Below, one piece after another: positions 13,374 through 25,150 of a DNA stretch of 64,000 bases. Every line of letters starts with the position of its first letter. The stretch's first letter is position 1. The DNA is taken from NCBI GenBank assembly GCA_008933995.1, contig WARS01000043.1, forward strand, positions 6,449,477 through 6,513,476, written 5' to 3'. Under the pieces are notes generated by a model. It did not search any database. It saw only the letters and a list, made by a program, of their open reading frames with translations, and was not told the origin of the DNA. The translations under genes were made by a program, and so were the position numbers. The DNA comes from Datnioides undecimradiatus. Lineage: Eukaryota; Chordata; Actinopteri; Lobotiformes; Datnioididae.

Positions 13374-13440
13374 GGGCTAGCAGTTTCCCTTTGCTCCCAG
13401 TCTTTATGCTAAGCTAGGCTAACGTATCCTGGACCTCTCT
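13374..13440 (+). repeat. Dispersed fish repeat, copy 1 (end fragment)
   Basis: Carries only the terminal block (GGCTAGCAGTTTCCCTTTGC, then CCAGTCTTTATGCTAAGCT) that ends copies 2 and 3. The rest of the element is not visible to the left. Confidence 0.5.
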
Positions 13441-13723
13441 CTGCTGAAACAAACACAGACTGAAGCTGCTGCTTTTCATCGTCCACTGACCTCCGCCGCA
13501 GCTCCAGCGCGGTTTTTCAGCTGACAGTGCTGCTAACCTCTGGCCGTAAACACTGATGTGGAGCTGTTAGCAGAGGGAATATCACACTGAACCTCATCAG
13601 CTCCTTACTGCCTCCATTTATCACAGAGCAGCTTGTTAACCTTTTACTGCCGACTTCCAGGAGAGAAGACTTCACAAACCAGTGGACTTCCTTCGGTCCA
13701 CGTCGTAAAGAAGACCAGCCCAC

Positions 13724-13758
13724 GTGTGTGTGTGTGTGTGTGTGTGTGCGTGTGTGTG
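13724..13758 (+). repeat. (GT)n microsatellite
   Basis: About 17 GT units with one GC interruption. Confidence 0.95.
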
Positions 13759-14494
13759 CAGGGATTACAGATAATGGAGCATAAAGAGCTGGGCAGCTTA
13801 TTTTCTAAAGCCCATAACTCACTTTACACCACTTTTCATTGCTCTGCCATCAAAAAGTAAATTAGAGGCCTATTTGTTCGGAGCAGTATTATGTTGAGAC
13901 CTTGTGTAACCACTGAATCACTGCAGCATCTAAAATTCATGAGACACGGTGTCATGTGATGAGGAAACTGGCCAGAATCATCACCACAGAGCAGACGCAG
14001 TGAATAAGAGTTTGACTGAAGTCCTCGTCAGCTCAGACCTGCAGCCTGCAGAGCTTTAAGGATTCACATTAAAATCAGTCACATCACTGTTTCCTGTTGT
14101 CAACACAACCGGTTAGTTCGCTCAGTTAACGGAGCTCAGACGGGTCCAAACCCTGCACGACCAAACACTTTCACTCGATTTCTGTAAAATTAGACTTTAA
14201 GGTTTTTTTTCTGTGGCACCACTCAGACACAAGCTAATTCAAAGTCCATTAAAACTAATTAGCATTTAATAAACGATAAACAAAAATGTGATAATTGATA
14301 AATAATATAAAAAATAACAGAAAGTTGCATTTAAAATCCAAGACATTCAGTTATTAGCGCTGTTAGCGGGTCGGTTCAGTTAGCTGTGAAGCTACTCAGG
14401 GTGTTTGTTTACAGTGTTAGCACAGGAGCATTTAGGGATGCTGGGAGGATGTTAGCATTTGAACGTTAGCATCCTGCGTGATACTACTGTACAC

Positions 14495-14600
14495 TGCTGT
14501 ACTCTAAATACTCTGATTACATCTGACTGCAGACACTACTGTACTCTAAATACTCTGATTACATCTGACTGCAGACACCACTGTTACTCTAACTACATTT
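14495..14600 (+). repeat. Two-and-a-bit-copy tandem repeat, ~49-bp unit
   Basis: CTGTACTCTAAATACTCTGA followed by TTACATCTGACTGCAGACAC occurs twice in a row, with a decayed third start. Confidence 0.85.
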
Positions 14601-14839
14601 GCCTTAATGCTACTCTGATCAGTTAGTTACTTTGGGATGCTAACCTGAAGACGCTGCAGTCATAGATCATTAAATATTCTCTTTTCCTGTTTTTAACCTT
14701 TCGATCAAACAGCGGCTGTGCGCTGAGGCTCAGGTAGCATCATTCATCCTGCCGGAGCTCGTGTCTTCATGCCTGTTCAAGTGTTTGTTCTAACAATGTT
14801 CAGCGACTGCCAACGCTGTCCTGAAAGCTAATCCTCCTC

Positions 14840-15077
14840 TATCAGGGTTCATGTTGCAGCTGAGCCAATCATGAACCAGATCTGAGCAGAACTTTTCCAT
14901 ATGAGGCTGCGAGAGCTCATCAGGTGGCGGCGAGGATATGAAGATGTAGCAACAGTCGCCATCTGACTCCCGGCAGCCACATGGAAACAAATATCTATCA
15001 GCCTGCACCAGCAGCTCGCTGTAAATCAGCATGTGGTGGAAACATATTTCCTGCTCTCGCTGCAGCCTATGGCAGCC

Positions 15078-15117
<40 letters not shown>

Positions 15118-15260
15118 GGCGCGGGGGCACTGGCTTCTATAATGTATGAGTGTTTGTGAAAACTTGTTGTAAACTGTCAAATGACCCATGGTGAAAAGTA
15201 AAAACAAGCACGGCAATGCATCGGCGCTGAAAATATGAAATCAAAGGGCCCATAGATCTT
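14840..15260. promoter_or_regulatory. Enhancer-like island split by a GT repeat
   Basis: Words such as GGAAACAAATATCTATCAGC, GCTGTAAATCAGCATGTGGT and AGCACGGCAATGCATCG lie on both sides of the 15083 microsatellite. Confidence 0.3.
15083..15116 (+). repeat. (GT)n microsatellite inside an enhancer-like island
   Basis: About 17 GT units; the flanks on both sides look like non-repetitive regulatory DNA. Confidence 0.95.
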
Positions 15261-15317
15261 CAGAAGACACGCTGCTCAGGTGTGACATCCGATTGGAATG
15301 CGCCTTGAAAAATGACC

Positions 15318-15505
15318 CGACAGAGGGGGGAGGAGAGGGAGGAGAGAGGAAGCAGGAGAGGAGAGGAAAGTAGGGTAATGAGGGAGGCAGATGGAAAGGG
15401 GACACAGGGCCGGGGACGGGAGGAAGTGTAGAGGGAAAGAAGAGGAGGGACAGGAAGTGAAAGAGAGGGATGAGAGACAAAAGAAGGGGAAGATAGCGCT
15501 TTCAG
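15318..15505 (+). repeat. Polypurine tract
   Basis: G/A-rich stretch with GGAGAGGA and GGGAAAGAA words, adjoining dispersed-repeat copy 2. Confidence 0.85.
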
Positions 15506-15540
15506 GCATGGGTTTGAAGGGGAGAAGAGAAGGGCTTGGC

Positions 15541-15925
15541 TTAACGTTTAGCTTAGCACAAAGACTGGAAGCAACGGGAAACTGCTAGCCTGGCTCTGTC
15601 AAAAGCTGACCCCACCAACGAAGCTTCAACCCCCGGAGCTGAACCCTGCAGCTGCGGCGTCACAGCTACGGCGTCAGGGCTGCAGCTCCTATCCACCAGA
15701 GGCTCCAGCAGCGAAATCCAGTCAGTCCCATAGACTCCCATGTTAAAATGCAGCAGTAAACATGTTTTGGCTAATTGCAAACAACGTTTTGGTCTCTGCA
15801 ACTAGTTTCCCCGTTCTGGCATGGCGGCTGCTCACGGGCTGAACTTATATAGAACTCACTCACTAAATCAGATTAACACACCTGATTATGCAGAATGAAG
15901 GCGGGGCTTTGCATTTGACCTTCCT
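15541..15925 (-). repeat. Dispersed fish repeat, copy 2 (inverted relative to copies 1 and 3)
   Basis: On the minus strand this segment reads ...CCCGCCTTCATTCTGCATAA... through ...CTGCTGCATTTTAACATG... to GCTAGCAGTTTCCC and TTTGTGCTAAGC. The same blocks in the same order occur on the plus strand at 19750-20125, and the last block also at 13374-13440. It is a non-coding interspersed element of unknown class. Confidence 0.65.
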
Positions 15926-18294
15926 CGCACCTTTTCCTTGTGGTACCAGCAACCATACACATCATTTGACCCACTTTCGCCTTCCACCTGGCACCTCTCA
16001 ATAATTTTTTTGGATTAGCAGAGCAACATCATACACTGCCAAGATATGCAGTAGCGTCCAGATCCACCACACCAAACTTCAGTCCTCTCTTAACTGAAAC
16101 ATTGGCTCCGCCCACGGTTTATACAGGTTATAACACTGAGAATGAAGGCAGTGCAAAGTAAGAACAACATGATAATTCATCAGTGTTTGCAGCTGCTGCC
16201 AACATTCGTGCCTTTTAATCATCGACATCAGCGCCACCTTCAGGACAAACCTTCATTTGTCCACAGGAAATATTAAACAGACTGGAAAACTGTCAGCTCA
16301 GCCTGCGGCTTTACAGCAAAATTAGGTGATTGAGAGTTAATATGTGCAGAGCAGGTGAGGTTCAGCAGCTGGCTCAGGCACGTGACTGCGCTGGGGACCA
16401 AACACTGTCGACTCTTTGCCATGCTGTCTGTCGTGCTTTGTAAATTACACCAACACTGCCAATCTGTTTTCACGCCACGGCATGTGAAGCGTTTCTCTCT
16501 GCTGGCTGTTAAAAGACGATTAGTGAGAGTGTCCACGCTTTACCGCCCAGAGCATTCAGCTAAATCTACAGCAAGCACGTTTATTTTAAAAAAGTAATTT
16601 AATTTAAGGGTTTTCTAAAATGTCACGAAAACCAGTGAATGATGAGAGGCCGTATCGCTCCAGAGGTGATGGAACATACTTGGCTGAATCATGGAGGAAA
16701 TTAAAATGCGGCGCTAGATTGAGCAGTCCGCTGCGTCTCTTTTCAGCCTCTCTTTCTCCATTAGCGGCTCTGGCTGACAGTTTGATTCAGCTGCAGCCCG
16801 ATGAGATCGCGCTCATCTTTACGACTTCACGATGACAGGAAGCTTCAGTCAGTCCCTGATGCTCTTCTGTGAATCTCCTCAGAAAGACAGCGAGCGAGAA
16901 GACCGCCATGTTTCCCGTGGGCTTCCTGTGTCAACGTGACCCACAGCTGTGAGCAGAGGGAAACTCAGTGTCATTCAAAAAGCAGTGGACAGCACTGCGT
17001 AAGGTGTTAGGAACTGAAAGGCAGTTGTTTGCACCTGAGCAAGTGTGTAAAACATCTGCCTCAGATGAAACCTGGGTGTGTGGTAAAACAAGCGGTTTGT
17101 GTTGTTTCCCTACCGACACTCATGTTGTAGTAGGAACCTGCAGATTAGCACAACAGTCGCCTCCAACAGTTGTTCAGAGCAGCAGTTGAAGCTGGTATTG
17201 CTGGCAGTGGAAGTTGACTTCCATGTAGTTTTAATGACACCTGGTCCTCGAGAGCAGCAAACACTGGCTGGCTCACGGAGAAACTCCAGGCTGCTGGGTC
17301 TCTAATTAAAATCCCATAACTGTGTCGTTCAGCTGAGAATAAACATGATAAACTCTGACAGTCACTCACTGTGTTGATTACACTGTTTGCTTTAATTGCA
17401 CATTAGGCTGCAGCATTTCTATGTATATATGGTATGTTTAAGTGGAGGCACATACACAGTATGTGATGGTCTGCTTTTAATGTGGGAAAGGAGGGAGAAC
17501 GGAGGAGAGACTCAGACCCAGGCCGTCCTGGTCCAGAACATTTAGCAGCTCATAATAAAAAGTCCAATCCTGCAGAAACCAAACTGACGTTTAACAACAA
17601 CTTTCGATATAAATCAAACTAAAGCACAGTTTACATTTTATATTCCATGGAGCTAAAAAGCTAGCTCAGCTCCAGGTAGCGTTGGTTTTTGGAGGTTCAA
17701 CACCAACACAAAAGCTAGAAGGAGGGCCCTACTGGCTAGTGACACTGCCCTCTTCTCCAGCGCCACCATGAGGTTGATCTTTGAGGTTCATTTCGATAAA
17801 GTGGAAGGTGTGTTGTGCACTTTGGTGCATTTGTGGTCTTTTGTGAACTTGGTAATCCTCTGCCCCTGAAACTTGACAGTAAAACTTTTTGGAGTAAAGA
17901 TGGTGCATATTTCACAAGCCTATAAATCACGGCAATTCCAGTGTACCGCGAACCAACTGAAACTTCAGGGCCCTTTGTAGTTGACCGTCTGCCTTTGGTT
18001 CACTTCTAAAGCTTGTTGTACCATGGAAAGACCAATCATCTGATTAATGATGGCGGTTCATCCCCTGGACTTTTAGTTTAGTGGAGTCCAGTGCCGGTTC
18101 AACAGCTCATCTCTCTTTGACCCCGTGATAAATAAAAACATCCTGCGTGTCTAAACAACTTAAGCGCTCAGTGGAGAAAACGATACAGTTTAGGAAAGAT
18201 CATTGTTTGGGGTTGAGGTTCGTCAGGTAACCAAATTACATACCACGACTTCCAGGTAAAGACATTGGTTTGATCATGTTTGGTCCGTAACTGT
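15926..18294. other. No gene seen besides one enhancer-like island
   Basis: Anonymous DNA. The part at 17,620-18,290 has the look of old interspersed repeat but no family could be named. Confidence 0.4.
16680..16930. promoter_or_regulatory. Enhancer-like island
   Basis: GGAAATTAAAATGCGGCGC, CCATTAGCGGCTCTGGCTGA and CAGTTTGATTCAGCTGC (homeodomain, Meis and E-box words). No supported exon. Confidence 0.3.
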
Positions 18295-18765
18295 TGTATT
18301 TTACACCTGTGTTTGTTTGTATTTCCTGTTTTATTCACCTGTCAGCACCACTTCTGTCTTGTTTGCACCTGTGACTCACATGCCCCTGATTTGCATGCAT
18401 AGTCAGCCCTGTATATCCTACTTCCCCATTACTCTATTTGGTTTGTCGTGTTTATCTCTCCTGCATTTCCTGGTGTTTTGTCTTTTATCCAGCCACTTCC
18501 TGTCGACATTCATTACGCTGTGGTTTGACAGACTCTTTCTTCTAGCTAGTAAAGACTTTTTTGGATTTCAGCCCGTGTCCTGCGTGGTTCTCTGCTCGAG
18601 TCTTAAGTGTTATCCAGCTGCATTGTCTCTCGCCTCCTCTGGACCCTCCATGGCGCCTCAGCCCCAGTGTTTATCCCCGCTGCTCGATTGACCTCAATAA
18701 AAGTTCAGTTCAACAAAGCTGAGTCTGGGGACTGGGATTCGAAATGACATTATCCAGCTTTTATT
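18295..18765 (+). repeat. LTR-like fossil repeat
   Basis: A T-rich stretch with repeated cttcctgt words ends in an AATAAAAGTTCAGTT segment, a layout seen in the LTRs of fish Ty3/Gypsy-type elements. No internal coding part flanks it. If correct it is an old, broken solo-LTR-like remnant. Assignment rests on composition and end structure only. Confidence 0.3.
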
Positions 18766-19749
18766 CATTTCAAGCATGTGGGAGATGATGATTTCTTTCT
18801 TTCTTCTGTTCAAGCTGAGGTGGAATTACACTGCAAGCGCTTTTCTTCTGGGTGCTTTGGATCTGCAGCTTCTCCTGCAGCAGAATGACTCCTAGTTATT
18901 AATCAGATTCACTAAATAATGAAGATGGTAGCAAGGCCAGGCTTTTTGAGGGCCACTGCTTCTTCACAGAGAGGGAGAAATGATAGAGAGGATAGTCAGA
19001 GGAACAATATTAACACAAAGCCAGCTGGATTTATCCAAAGTGTGCTTACAGTCCACCTGAGGAGGACACCGCTCGACGTCTTTATAAAACCCGAAGTGGT
19101 TAATATCAGCCTACCCAGCTCAAGGCATGGAAAATTAGCATGAGGCTAATCTCTGTAATACTCTGTGCTTAAGCTGGCAGTGCTGGCTATAACCTGCTAC
19201 CTGAGAGAAGAAGGACAGGTGACCTCTGCAGAAAAGCACTGTTATTCAAAAGTTTGCTCAAGGTGTTTGGAGCAACTTCACAGGAATATATGGATTTTAA
19301 TAATTCTTCTATTCCTCCTTAACTTTCATAAAATACTTTTTTTGAAAAAAGCAGCGTTCGAACTTTTCCGTTTTACTTCCTTTCTTGTTTTAAAATACAT
19401 GGTGGCCGCCAAAAATTAGTGCTGCTCTTCTCCTTTACAGATCTTCATGCTATAACGACTTTAAGCTATGACCTCGGTTTTAACTCCTATTTGTGACCTA
19501 AATGGTCAGTTCATCTGGTGTTTAGAAGATAAATGCATGTGTATTTGTGATGGCGGAGCCAGCGTGACATCACCCAGAGGTTCCTGCAGAGCGACTGTGG
19601 AGCTCAGCGTGTGGTGGATCTGGACGCCGGCCATCTTGGCAGCATGTGATGTCACCTAACCCCCAGCTAAATGTGGTCAAGCGATTGTCAGGTGGGCGGT
19701 GGAAGCCTGTCGCATGGTTGCTGAAACACGGCAGACAGCTGGCGGATAG

Positions 19750-20125
19750 CTGTCAGTCAAAGAAGCCCCGCCCCTTCATTCTGCATAACTTTAGGTGTTA
19801 ATCTGATTTAAAAGAGGTGAGTTCTATAAATTCAGCTGAAATTCGTCGCCAGGCAGAAACTAGCTGCAGAGAGACCAAACCGTTGTTTGTACTGGGCTGT
19901 AAACATATTTACTGCTGCATTTTAACATAAGAGGTCTATAGGGGACTGACTGCTGCTGGAGCCTCTGAGTGGGCTCAGGAACTGCTGGCTCTGGCTGCAG
20001 CTGCAGAGGTTCGCTCCGGGGGTTGATGCTCAGTTGGTGGGTTTATCTTCAGAAGGAGCCAGGCTAGCAGTTTCCCTCTGCTTCCAGTCTTTGCTAAGCT
20101 AAGCTAAGCTAACATCTGCCTCTGA
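19750..20125 (+). repeat. Dispersed fish repeat, copy 3
   Basis: Shares with copy 2, in opposite orientation, the blocks CCCGCCCCTTCATTCTGCAT, TGTAAACATATTTACTGCTG, GCTCCGGGGGTTGA and GGCTAGCAGTTTCCCTCTGC, ending in a (GCTAA)n run. The segment just upstream (19380-19740, with GGTGGCCGCC and CATCTTGGC words) may be a further part of the same element. Confidence 0.65.
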
Positions 20126-20204
20126 ACAAAGCTCTGAACAAACAGAACTGAACATCTGCGCCCCTTTCCTTCTTACCCTTTCAAATCCTGTTCTAAGCCC
20201 CCCT

Positions 20205-20637
20205 CCTCTCCTTTTCTTATATCCTCCTCTCCTTCCCTACCTCCTCTTTCCTCCTCGTTTACACACCGACTCGCTTCACTTCCCTTCAGTCGCCCAGTGC
20301 TGATCAAACACGAGCAGTCGCCGTCTTCTGACCGACGTGTGACCTCGGCTCATCAGAGGCTCAGGTGCAGCCGAACAACGCCACGCATTAAATCCTTGGC
20401 GTGTTTGCATCTGTGCTGCACCCACGCCTACATGTGGCCGGGTACACAGATAGCAGCACAAACATGGAAGCCGGACGGACGGGCCGGAGAGGAAGAGGAA
20501 ATTAGCAGTGGAATAGTGTTGAAGGATGCTGGGACAGATAAAACCATGAGAGCTGAACTAATGTGATGTTAAGATGCAAGAGGGAAGTCAGCTGGCTGAA
20601 ATGCTAGAACACACACACACACTCACACACACACTTT
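20205..20637 (+). repeat. Direct duplication, copy A
   Basis: Runs from a polypyrimidine tract (TATATCCTCCTCTCCTTCCC) through CAGTGCTGATCAA, GACCTCGGCTCATCAGAG and GAAGGATGCTGGGACAGATA to a CA repeat. The same series recurs in direct orientation at 22013-22450. No ORF is shared between copies. Confidence 0.8.
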
Positions 20638-21124
20638 CACACACTCACTGGCCTCTGCCTCTTAGCACAGTGGGAGCTGTGAAGGCTTCTCAGTCCTCTC
20701 ACTAATCACTATTTGTGTTTTAACAATGGATCAAATCAGAGCTTTTTAGCCTCTTTTAGCTCGTAGCTCTGCCGCACGTTTCCTGTCTCCGTGTTTCCAG
20801 CAGCTGTTTTCATCAAACCAGCTCCAATGAACTCACAGAACCCACACAGCAAGACGCTTGCTGGTGAACATGTTGATGAGATGAAAGCAAGTGAAGACTA
20901 GGCCAAAACATCCTGATTGGATAAAAATGTGTGTCTGTAAGCGTTTTGCTATAATCACAGACAAACAAGATAGCATACAGCTCCACACTTCCTCCCCACT
21001 GAATGGCGCCGCCATCTTGTTCTGAGGACGTCATTTGATATCTGTGATTGGGGACATGGAGCTGCTGTATTTAGGCCCTGCTCACTTTATCTGTCAATCA
21101 TGATCTCACGTCCCCTTTTTACAG

Positions 21125-21186
21125 CATCCAGACACCAGGGGGCGGGGCTTATGAGCTGCGCTGCAGCCAGACACCAGGGGAGCAAT
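21125..21186 (-). repeat. Same minisatellite unit as at 54.7 kb, about 1.5 copies
   Basis: The minus strand reads CCTGGTGTCTGGCTGCAG, then CGCAGCTCATAAGCCCCGCC and a second CCTGGTGTCTGG. This is the unit that is tandemly repeated in b4galt7 intron 1, here in opposite orientation and barely amplified. Confidence 0.75.
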
Positions 21187-21529
21187 CAGAGTTTCAATTA
21201 TATGTAAATTTACCTGCAATTGCGTTTAATTTAACTTTAATTCTTTAATTGCATTTTAATAAATGTAAGTAATTGTTTTAGAGTATTTTATTAATTTTTG
21301 TGGTTTAAAGCAGTTTGAAGTCAAGCTAAATGTCCTTTCTTGACAATTTTCACAGTTCAGTTTAACTTTTAAAGAAAGGCAAGTGTTTTTCCTCCAGCCT
21401 TGCTTACTGTCCAGGCTGAACTTCTGGATTAAATCATTGGAAAATTAAACGATTCCTCCTCTTTAATTTTCTGTTTAATAGAGTAAAAACTGTGTTAATG
21501 GCCTTCATATCAGAGCGAGTCAAACTTCT

Positions 21530-21790
21530 GTTTATTCTCCACCTTTGCAGTAATTCGGGTTCAGCGCTGTTGAACCCAGAACAGCGCCACCTCTGAGGTC
21601 ACGGCGACTTATCGGACCGCGACCTCTGCCCCCCCGGCGACTGAATGTGGAGGAATAAATGAGCAGGTATTAGAGGTCCAAACACGGCGGGCTGCGCAGT
21701 AAGTGGCAGTTTATGGAAATGAGAGGTGATCTTTCCACCTGGGCGCGATAACCTCCGCGTTAATCCCCCCGCAGCAGACAATCAACAAAC
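21530..21790. promoter_or_regulatory. Enhancer-like island
   Basis: GCAGTAATTCGGGTTCAGCG, GGAGGAATAAATGAGCAGG and CAGTTTATGGAAATGAGAGG in CpG-rich non-repetitive DNA, just left of a polypyrimidine tract. Confidence 0.3.
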
Positions 21791-21799
21791 GCCGGCTTC

Positions 21800-22090
21800 A
21801 GCCACCTCCTCCTCCCTTCCTGTCTCCTCCTTTCCTTCCCTAACTCCTCTACCTCCTTTATTTTCCTTCCCTAACTCCGTCTCACCTCTCTGCCTGCCTC
21901 CTTATTTCCCCTCTATCCTCCATCACAATACATTTTCTTCACTACTACCTCCTTGCTTCCTTCCCTACTTATTTTCCCTTACCTTAACTTTCCTACCTCT
22001 CCCCATACATACCTCCTCTCCTTTCTTATATCCTCCTCTCCTTCCCTACCTCCTCTTTCCTCCTGGTTTACCGCTTCCTTCACTTCCCTT
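21800..22090 (+). repeat. Polypyrimidine tract leading into duplication copy B
   Basis: C/T-rich with CTTCCCTAACTCC and CTCCTCTCC words. The last 75 bases are part of the duplicated segment. Confidence 0.85.
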
Positions 22091-22450
22091 CAATGCAGTG
22101 CTGATCAAGCTTGAGCAAATGCTTAAAATCTTCAAACCCGCGTCTGACCTCGGCTCATCAGAGCTTAAGGTGTTGGCAATTTCTTGCGCATTAAATCGCA
22201 GCGTGTGTTTGTCCTGTGCTGCATACCTGCATGTCGCGAAGGTTACACAGATGTAACGGCACAAACATGGAAGCCAGACGGACGGACGGAGAGGAAGAGG
22301 AATTAACGAGTGGAGATAATTGTTGAAGGATGCTGGGACAGATAAAAACCATGAGAGCTGAACTAATGTGTGATGTTAAGATGCAAAGAGGGAAGTCAGC
22401 TGTGAAATACTAGAACACACACTCACACACACACACACACACTCACACAC
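22013..22450 (+). repeat. Direct duplication, copy B
   Basis: Direct repeat of 20205-20637, about 1.8 kb downstream. The outer thirds are almost identical, whereas the middle (about 22100-22230) differs by many small changes. Both copies end in the same CA-rich microsatellite. Confidence 0.8.
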
Positions 22451-22469
22451 ACCATCTATCTCCATCTTT

Positions 22470-22830
22470 ATCATTTCTTTCAATACACCCTTGTCTCCTG
22501 TCCTTGTTTCCTTTCCTATAATTTCCTTTACCTCTTTTCCTTTCCTTCCCTCCGATCCTTCCTTAGCTGTACATACTTTCCTTTCCTCTGTCCATCCTTC
22601 CCTACACTTTCCTTTCTGCTTCCTTATTTCCTCTCCTGTCGCTTCCTTCCTGCTCCCTCCTCGCCTTCCTTATGATGACTTGCTGTCCTTCCCTACACTC
22701 TCCTCTCGACTTCCTCTCCTATCATTTCCTGCCTTACCCCCTCCCTCCCTTCCTTGCTTCCTACCCTTGCCTCCCCTCCCTCTGTGTCTCCTCCCCTCAC
22801 CTCCTCCACTCCTCTTTCCTTGATCCAAAC
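22470..22830 (+). repeat. (CCTT)n-rich polypyrimidine tract
   Basis: About 350 bases of CTTCC-type pyrimidine DNA on the plus strand, directly after duplication copy B. Long frames in it are artefacts. Confidence 0.9.
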
Positions 22831-23029
22831 ACACAAACAGGGTCTAAAGCTTCCTTGTTTCTGAACTTTCCTAAACTTGACGTATCCTTCCTTTAGGAGT
22901 CTGTTCTCCGCTCTCAGCTGAAATCATTAAAACCCATCGCAGAGTCTCTTTGTTCACCTCGCCGCTCTCCTCCAACTTCACCGCTCTCGCCGCCTTTTCC
23001 CTCAAACTGCCATTCTCTGCCTCGTCCTT

Positions 23030-23345
23030 TTCCCGCCTTTGTTTAATTTCTTCTGTAAGCACATGAAGATTAATTGGGCCTCGCTTTCAACTTTTCCTGG
23101 CACCTTTTTCCTCCTCGCCCGCTCTCTCCCTCTCGCAGGAATGCCTCTCATCATCTTTTCATTAGCGCTACCTCTGCCCTTATACATTATTCAGCCCGAG
23201 TCTCAGTGCAGAGCTTGTCCTTTATTAGACTGTCGCCAGAGTGCATTCCACAAACTCATTAAAAAACTATTAAAGGCTGATGATTTCCTGTGATAACGCC
23301 ATGCCGGCTCCACATTCGCCATTTCTGACTGATCTTCTGACGGGA
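23030..23345. promoter_or_regulatory. Enhancer-like island
   Basis: GAAGATTAATTGGGCC, TTTCATTAGCGCTACC, CCTTATACATTATTCAGCC and CAAACTCATTAAAAAAC. Single-copy appearance; no exon. Confidence 0.35.
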
Positions 23346-23487
23346 TCACACGCCGGTGCGGCTTGTGTCAAGAGGAACATCTGCACGCCGGCTCGGGCTC
23401 ACGCTTTTATTTAACCTGCAGATCAGACGTTTAATCCAGGAGGGATCTGTGGACACACACACACATCATACATGTCATATGCATCAT

Positions 23488-23592
23488 AAACACACACTCA
23501 GGGGGCTCAGTGTGTTGGCGAGCAGGCCGGAGGAGCTGGGGATCGAACCGCCGACCCTCTGATCGCTGGATGACCCGCTCGCTGCCGCAGTT
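23488..23592 (-). repeat. SINE-like (tRNA-derived) repeat fragment
   Basis: On the minus strand the segment reads GGTCGGCGGTTCGATCCCC and continues to a CACTGAGCCCC word. GGTTCGATCC is a pol III B-box, and the combination matches a dispersed repeat common in fish genomes. No A-box-bearing complete head is visible, and no cloverleaf can be folded, so it is not a tRNA gene. Confidence 0.45.
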
Positions 23593-23594
23593 TG

Positions 23595-23905
23595 TTTGTT
23601 GTTATTTGTTTACTTCCTGTTTTATTTTGTCTTTTCCCCTGTGACTTCCTGTTTTTAGATGATTAGTGTTGCCTGTCGCCTCGTTAGCCCTCCCTCAATA
23701 ATGTGTGTGTGTGTGTCACTTCCTTTGTTCATCATCAGCGTCCTCTCGTTGTTTCTGCTCCTCTGAGGTTTGGTTTTTAGGTTTTTTCTGTTTCTCTGTG
23801 AGTCAAGTCACTGTTACCAGATTACCAATAAAAACTGTAATCAGCTGCTCATCCCTGACGCATTACTGTGGCTTAAAATCACCAACCAGCACGTGACAGT
23901 GAAGT
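23595..23905 (+). repeat. LTR-like fossil repeat
   Basis: Another T-rich stretch with several cttcctgt words, an AATAAAAA signal and an end at CACGTGACAG, again resembling the 3' part of a fish Gypsy-type LTR. No internal coding region is adjacent. Old and broken; family uncertain. Confidence 0.3.
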
Positions 23906-24261
23906 GATGAAGGCATTAATGCACCAATAATAATAAACTGTCTTCTTTTTTATTCCTGGATTCTAATTAACAGATTCATCTGAGTTTGTCTGTAATTTAT
24001 AAGCAGCTGCATGTGTTTGATACATCATGTTTAATGTGTTGATAATGTTTTGCATCAGTAATCTGAAGCTGCAGAGTAACTTTATCTATTTAATGTACTT
24101 AGTTACTTTCCACCACTGGTCGTCAGGTTGAACACGTCGACCCTGATGCTCGTTTGGATTCATGTCCGACACCTTCAGCTTCACATTAATTATGATTTTA
24201 ACAGTTTTCTGACGTCTGTCTTTTGTCTGTCTCTTTCCCTAATTCCTCTGTGTGGCACACC

Positions 24262-24515
24262 TGAGATACAGTCACACCTGAGACACACGGTCACACCTGA
24301 GACACGGTCACACCTGAGACACGGTCACACCTGACACACAGTCACACAGTCACACCTGACACACAGTCACACCTGACACACCTGAGACACAGTCACACAG
24401 TAACACCTGAGACACAGACACACCTGACACACCTGACACACAGTCACACAGTCACACCTGACACACAGTCACACCTGACACACAGTCACACAGTCACACC
24501 TGAGACACAGTCACA
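24262..24515 (+). repeat. Minisatellite of CACACCTGAGACACAGT type
   Basis: Irregular alternation of two short words, CACACCTGAGACACGGT and CACACCTGACACACAGT, about fifteen times. No gene. Confidence 0.9.
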
Positions 24516-24929
24516 CTGTCCTGCTACAGATGGACGCCGATCATGGCTAAAACAGACGTGCGGCTGTTTCAACGTTGCATGAACATTGAATCAAAATCGA
24601 AACAGAGCTGAAATGAATAAATAATGCAGAAACATGTCGCACAAGTCATTTAGGAGTCATGAGCAGACTGTTTCCATGAATTTCGGGGGAAAATGTCACT
24701 TTTAATGCTTTTTAATTCAAATGAATCTGTTGTTTTCACACAACAAAGTCCGTCCAGGACCAGGCTGAGGGATCGAAAGAGGAGTTTATCCTCAGAGCGA
24801 CAGCTTCCTGCATCTGAAACCCGTTCTACGTTATTGATTTCGGATGTTTCAGAGCGTCGCTAACGTGTTCAGACAGCGGCTGATGAATGACACCTGTTCA
24901 CGCCGACTGCTCTGAACTCCACAGAGGAG

Positions 24930-25150
24930 CCGGTGTGATCTCCGCGCCGGTGTCGGCAGCGTCTTGCAGCTTGGCGCCGGCTCCTCTGCCTCCTCTGACA
25001 TGTTAATTGATGCTTTTGGGTTTTTTTAGCGCCTGCGTTGCCTCGGCTCTCTCTGGGGAGTTGCTTCCTGTCTGTGATTTGCCGTGGGAGTTTAACGGCG
25101 GCTGTGATCACAGGAGCGCAGATAAGACGAGAGCACGCACACAACAATCA
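24930..25150. promoter_or_regulatory. Enhancer-like island
   Basis: GACATGTTAATTGATGC followed by CpG-rich sequence and GCTGTGATCACAGGAGCGCA (palindromic TGTGATCACA). No exon. Confidence 0.25.

Larger units (their letters stand above)
12681..14839. other. No gene seen besides listed repeats
   Basis: AT-rich DNA with TAGC words and the repeats at 13374, 13724 and 14495. Confidence 0.45.

Noticed and set aside
18317-18691. 124-codon frame
   Set aside because: Lies inside an LTR-like repeat remnant; T-rich composition explains the hydrophobic sequence.
23488-23592. tRNA gene on the minus strand
   Set aside because: Only a B-box-like word; no acceptor stem, anticodon arm or A box. Better explained as a SINE-like fragment.
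24262-24515. CRISPR-like array
   Set aside because: Irregular short tandem words without unique spacers, in a vertebrate genome; a minisatellite.
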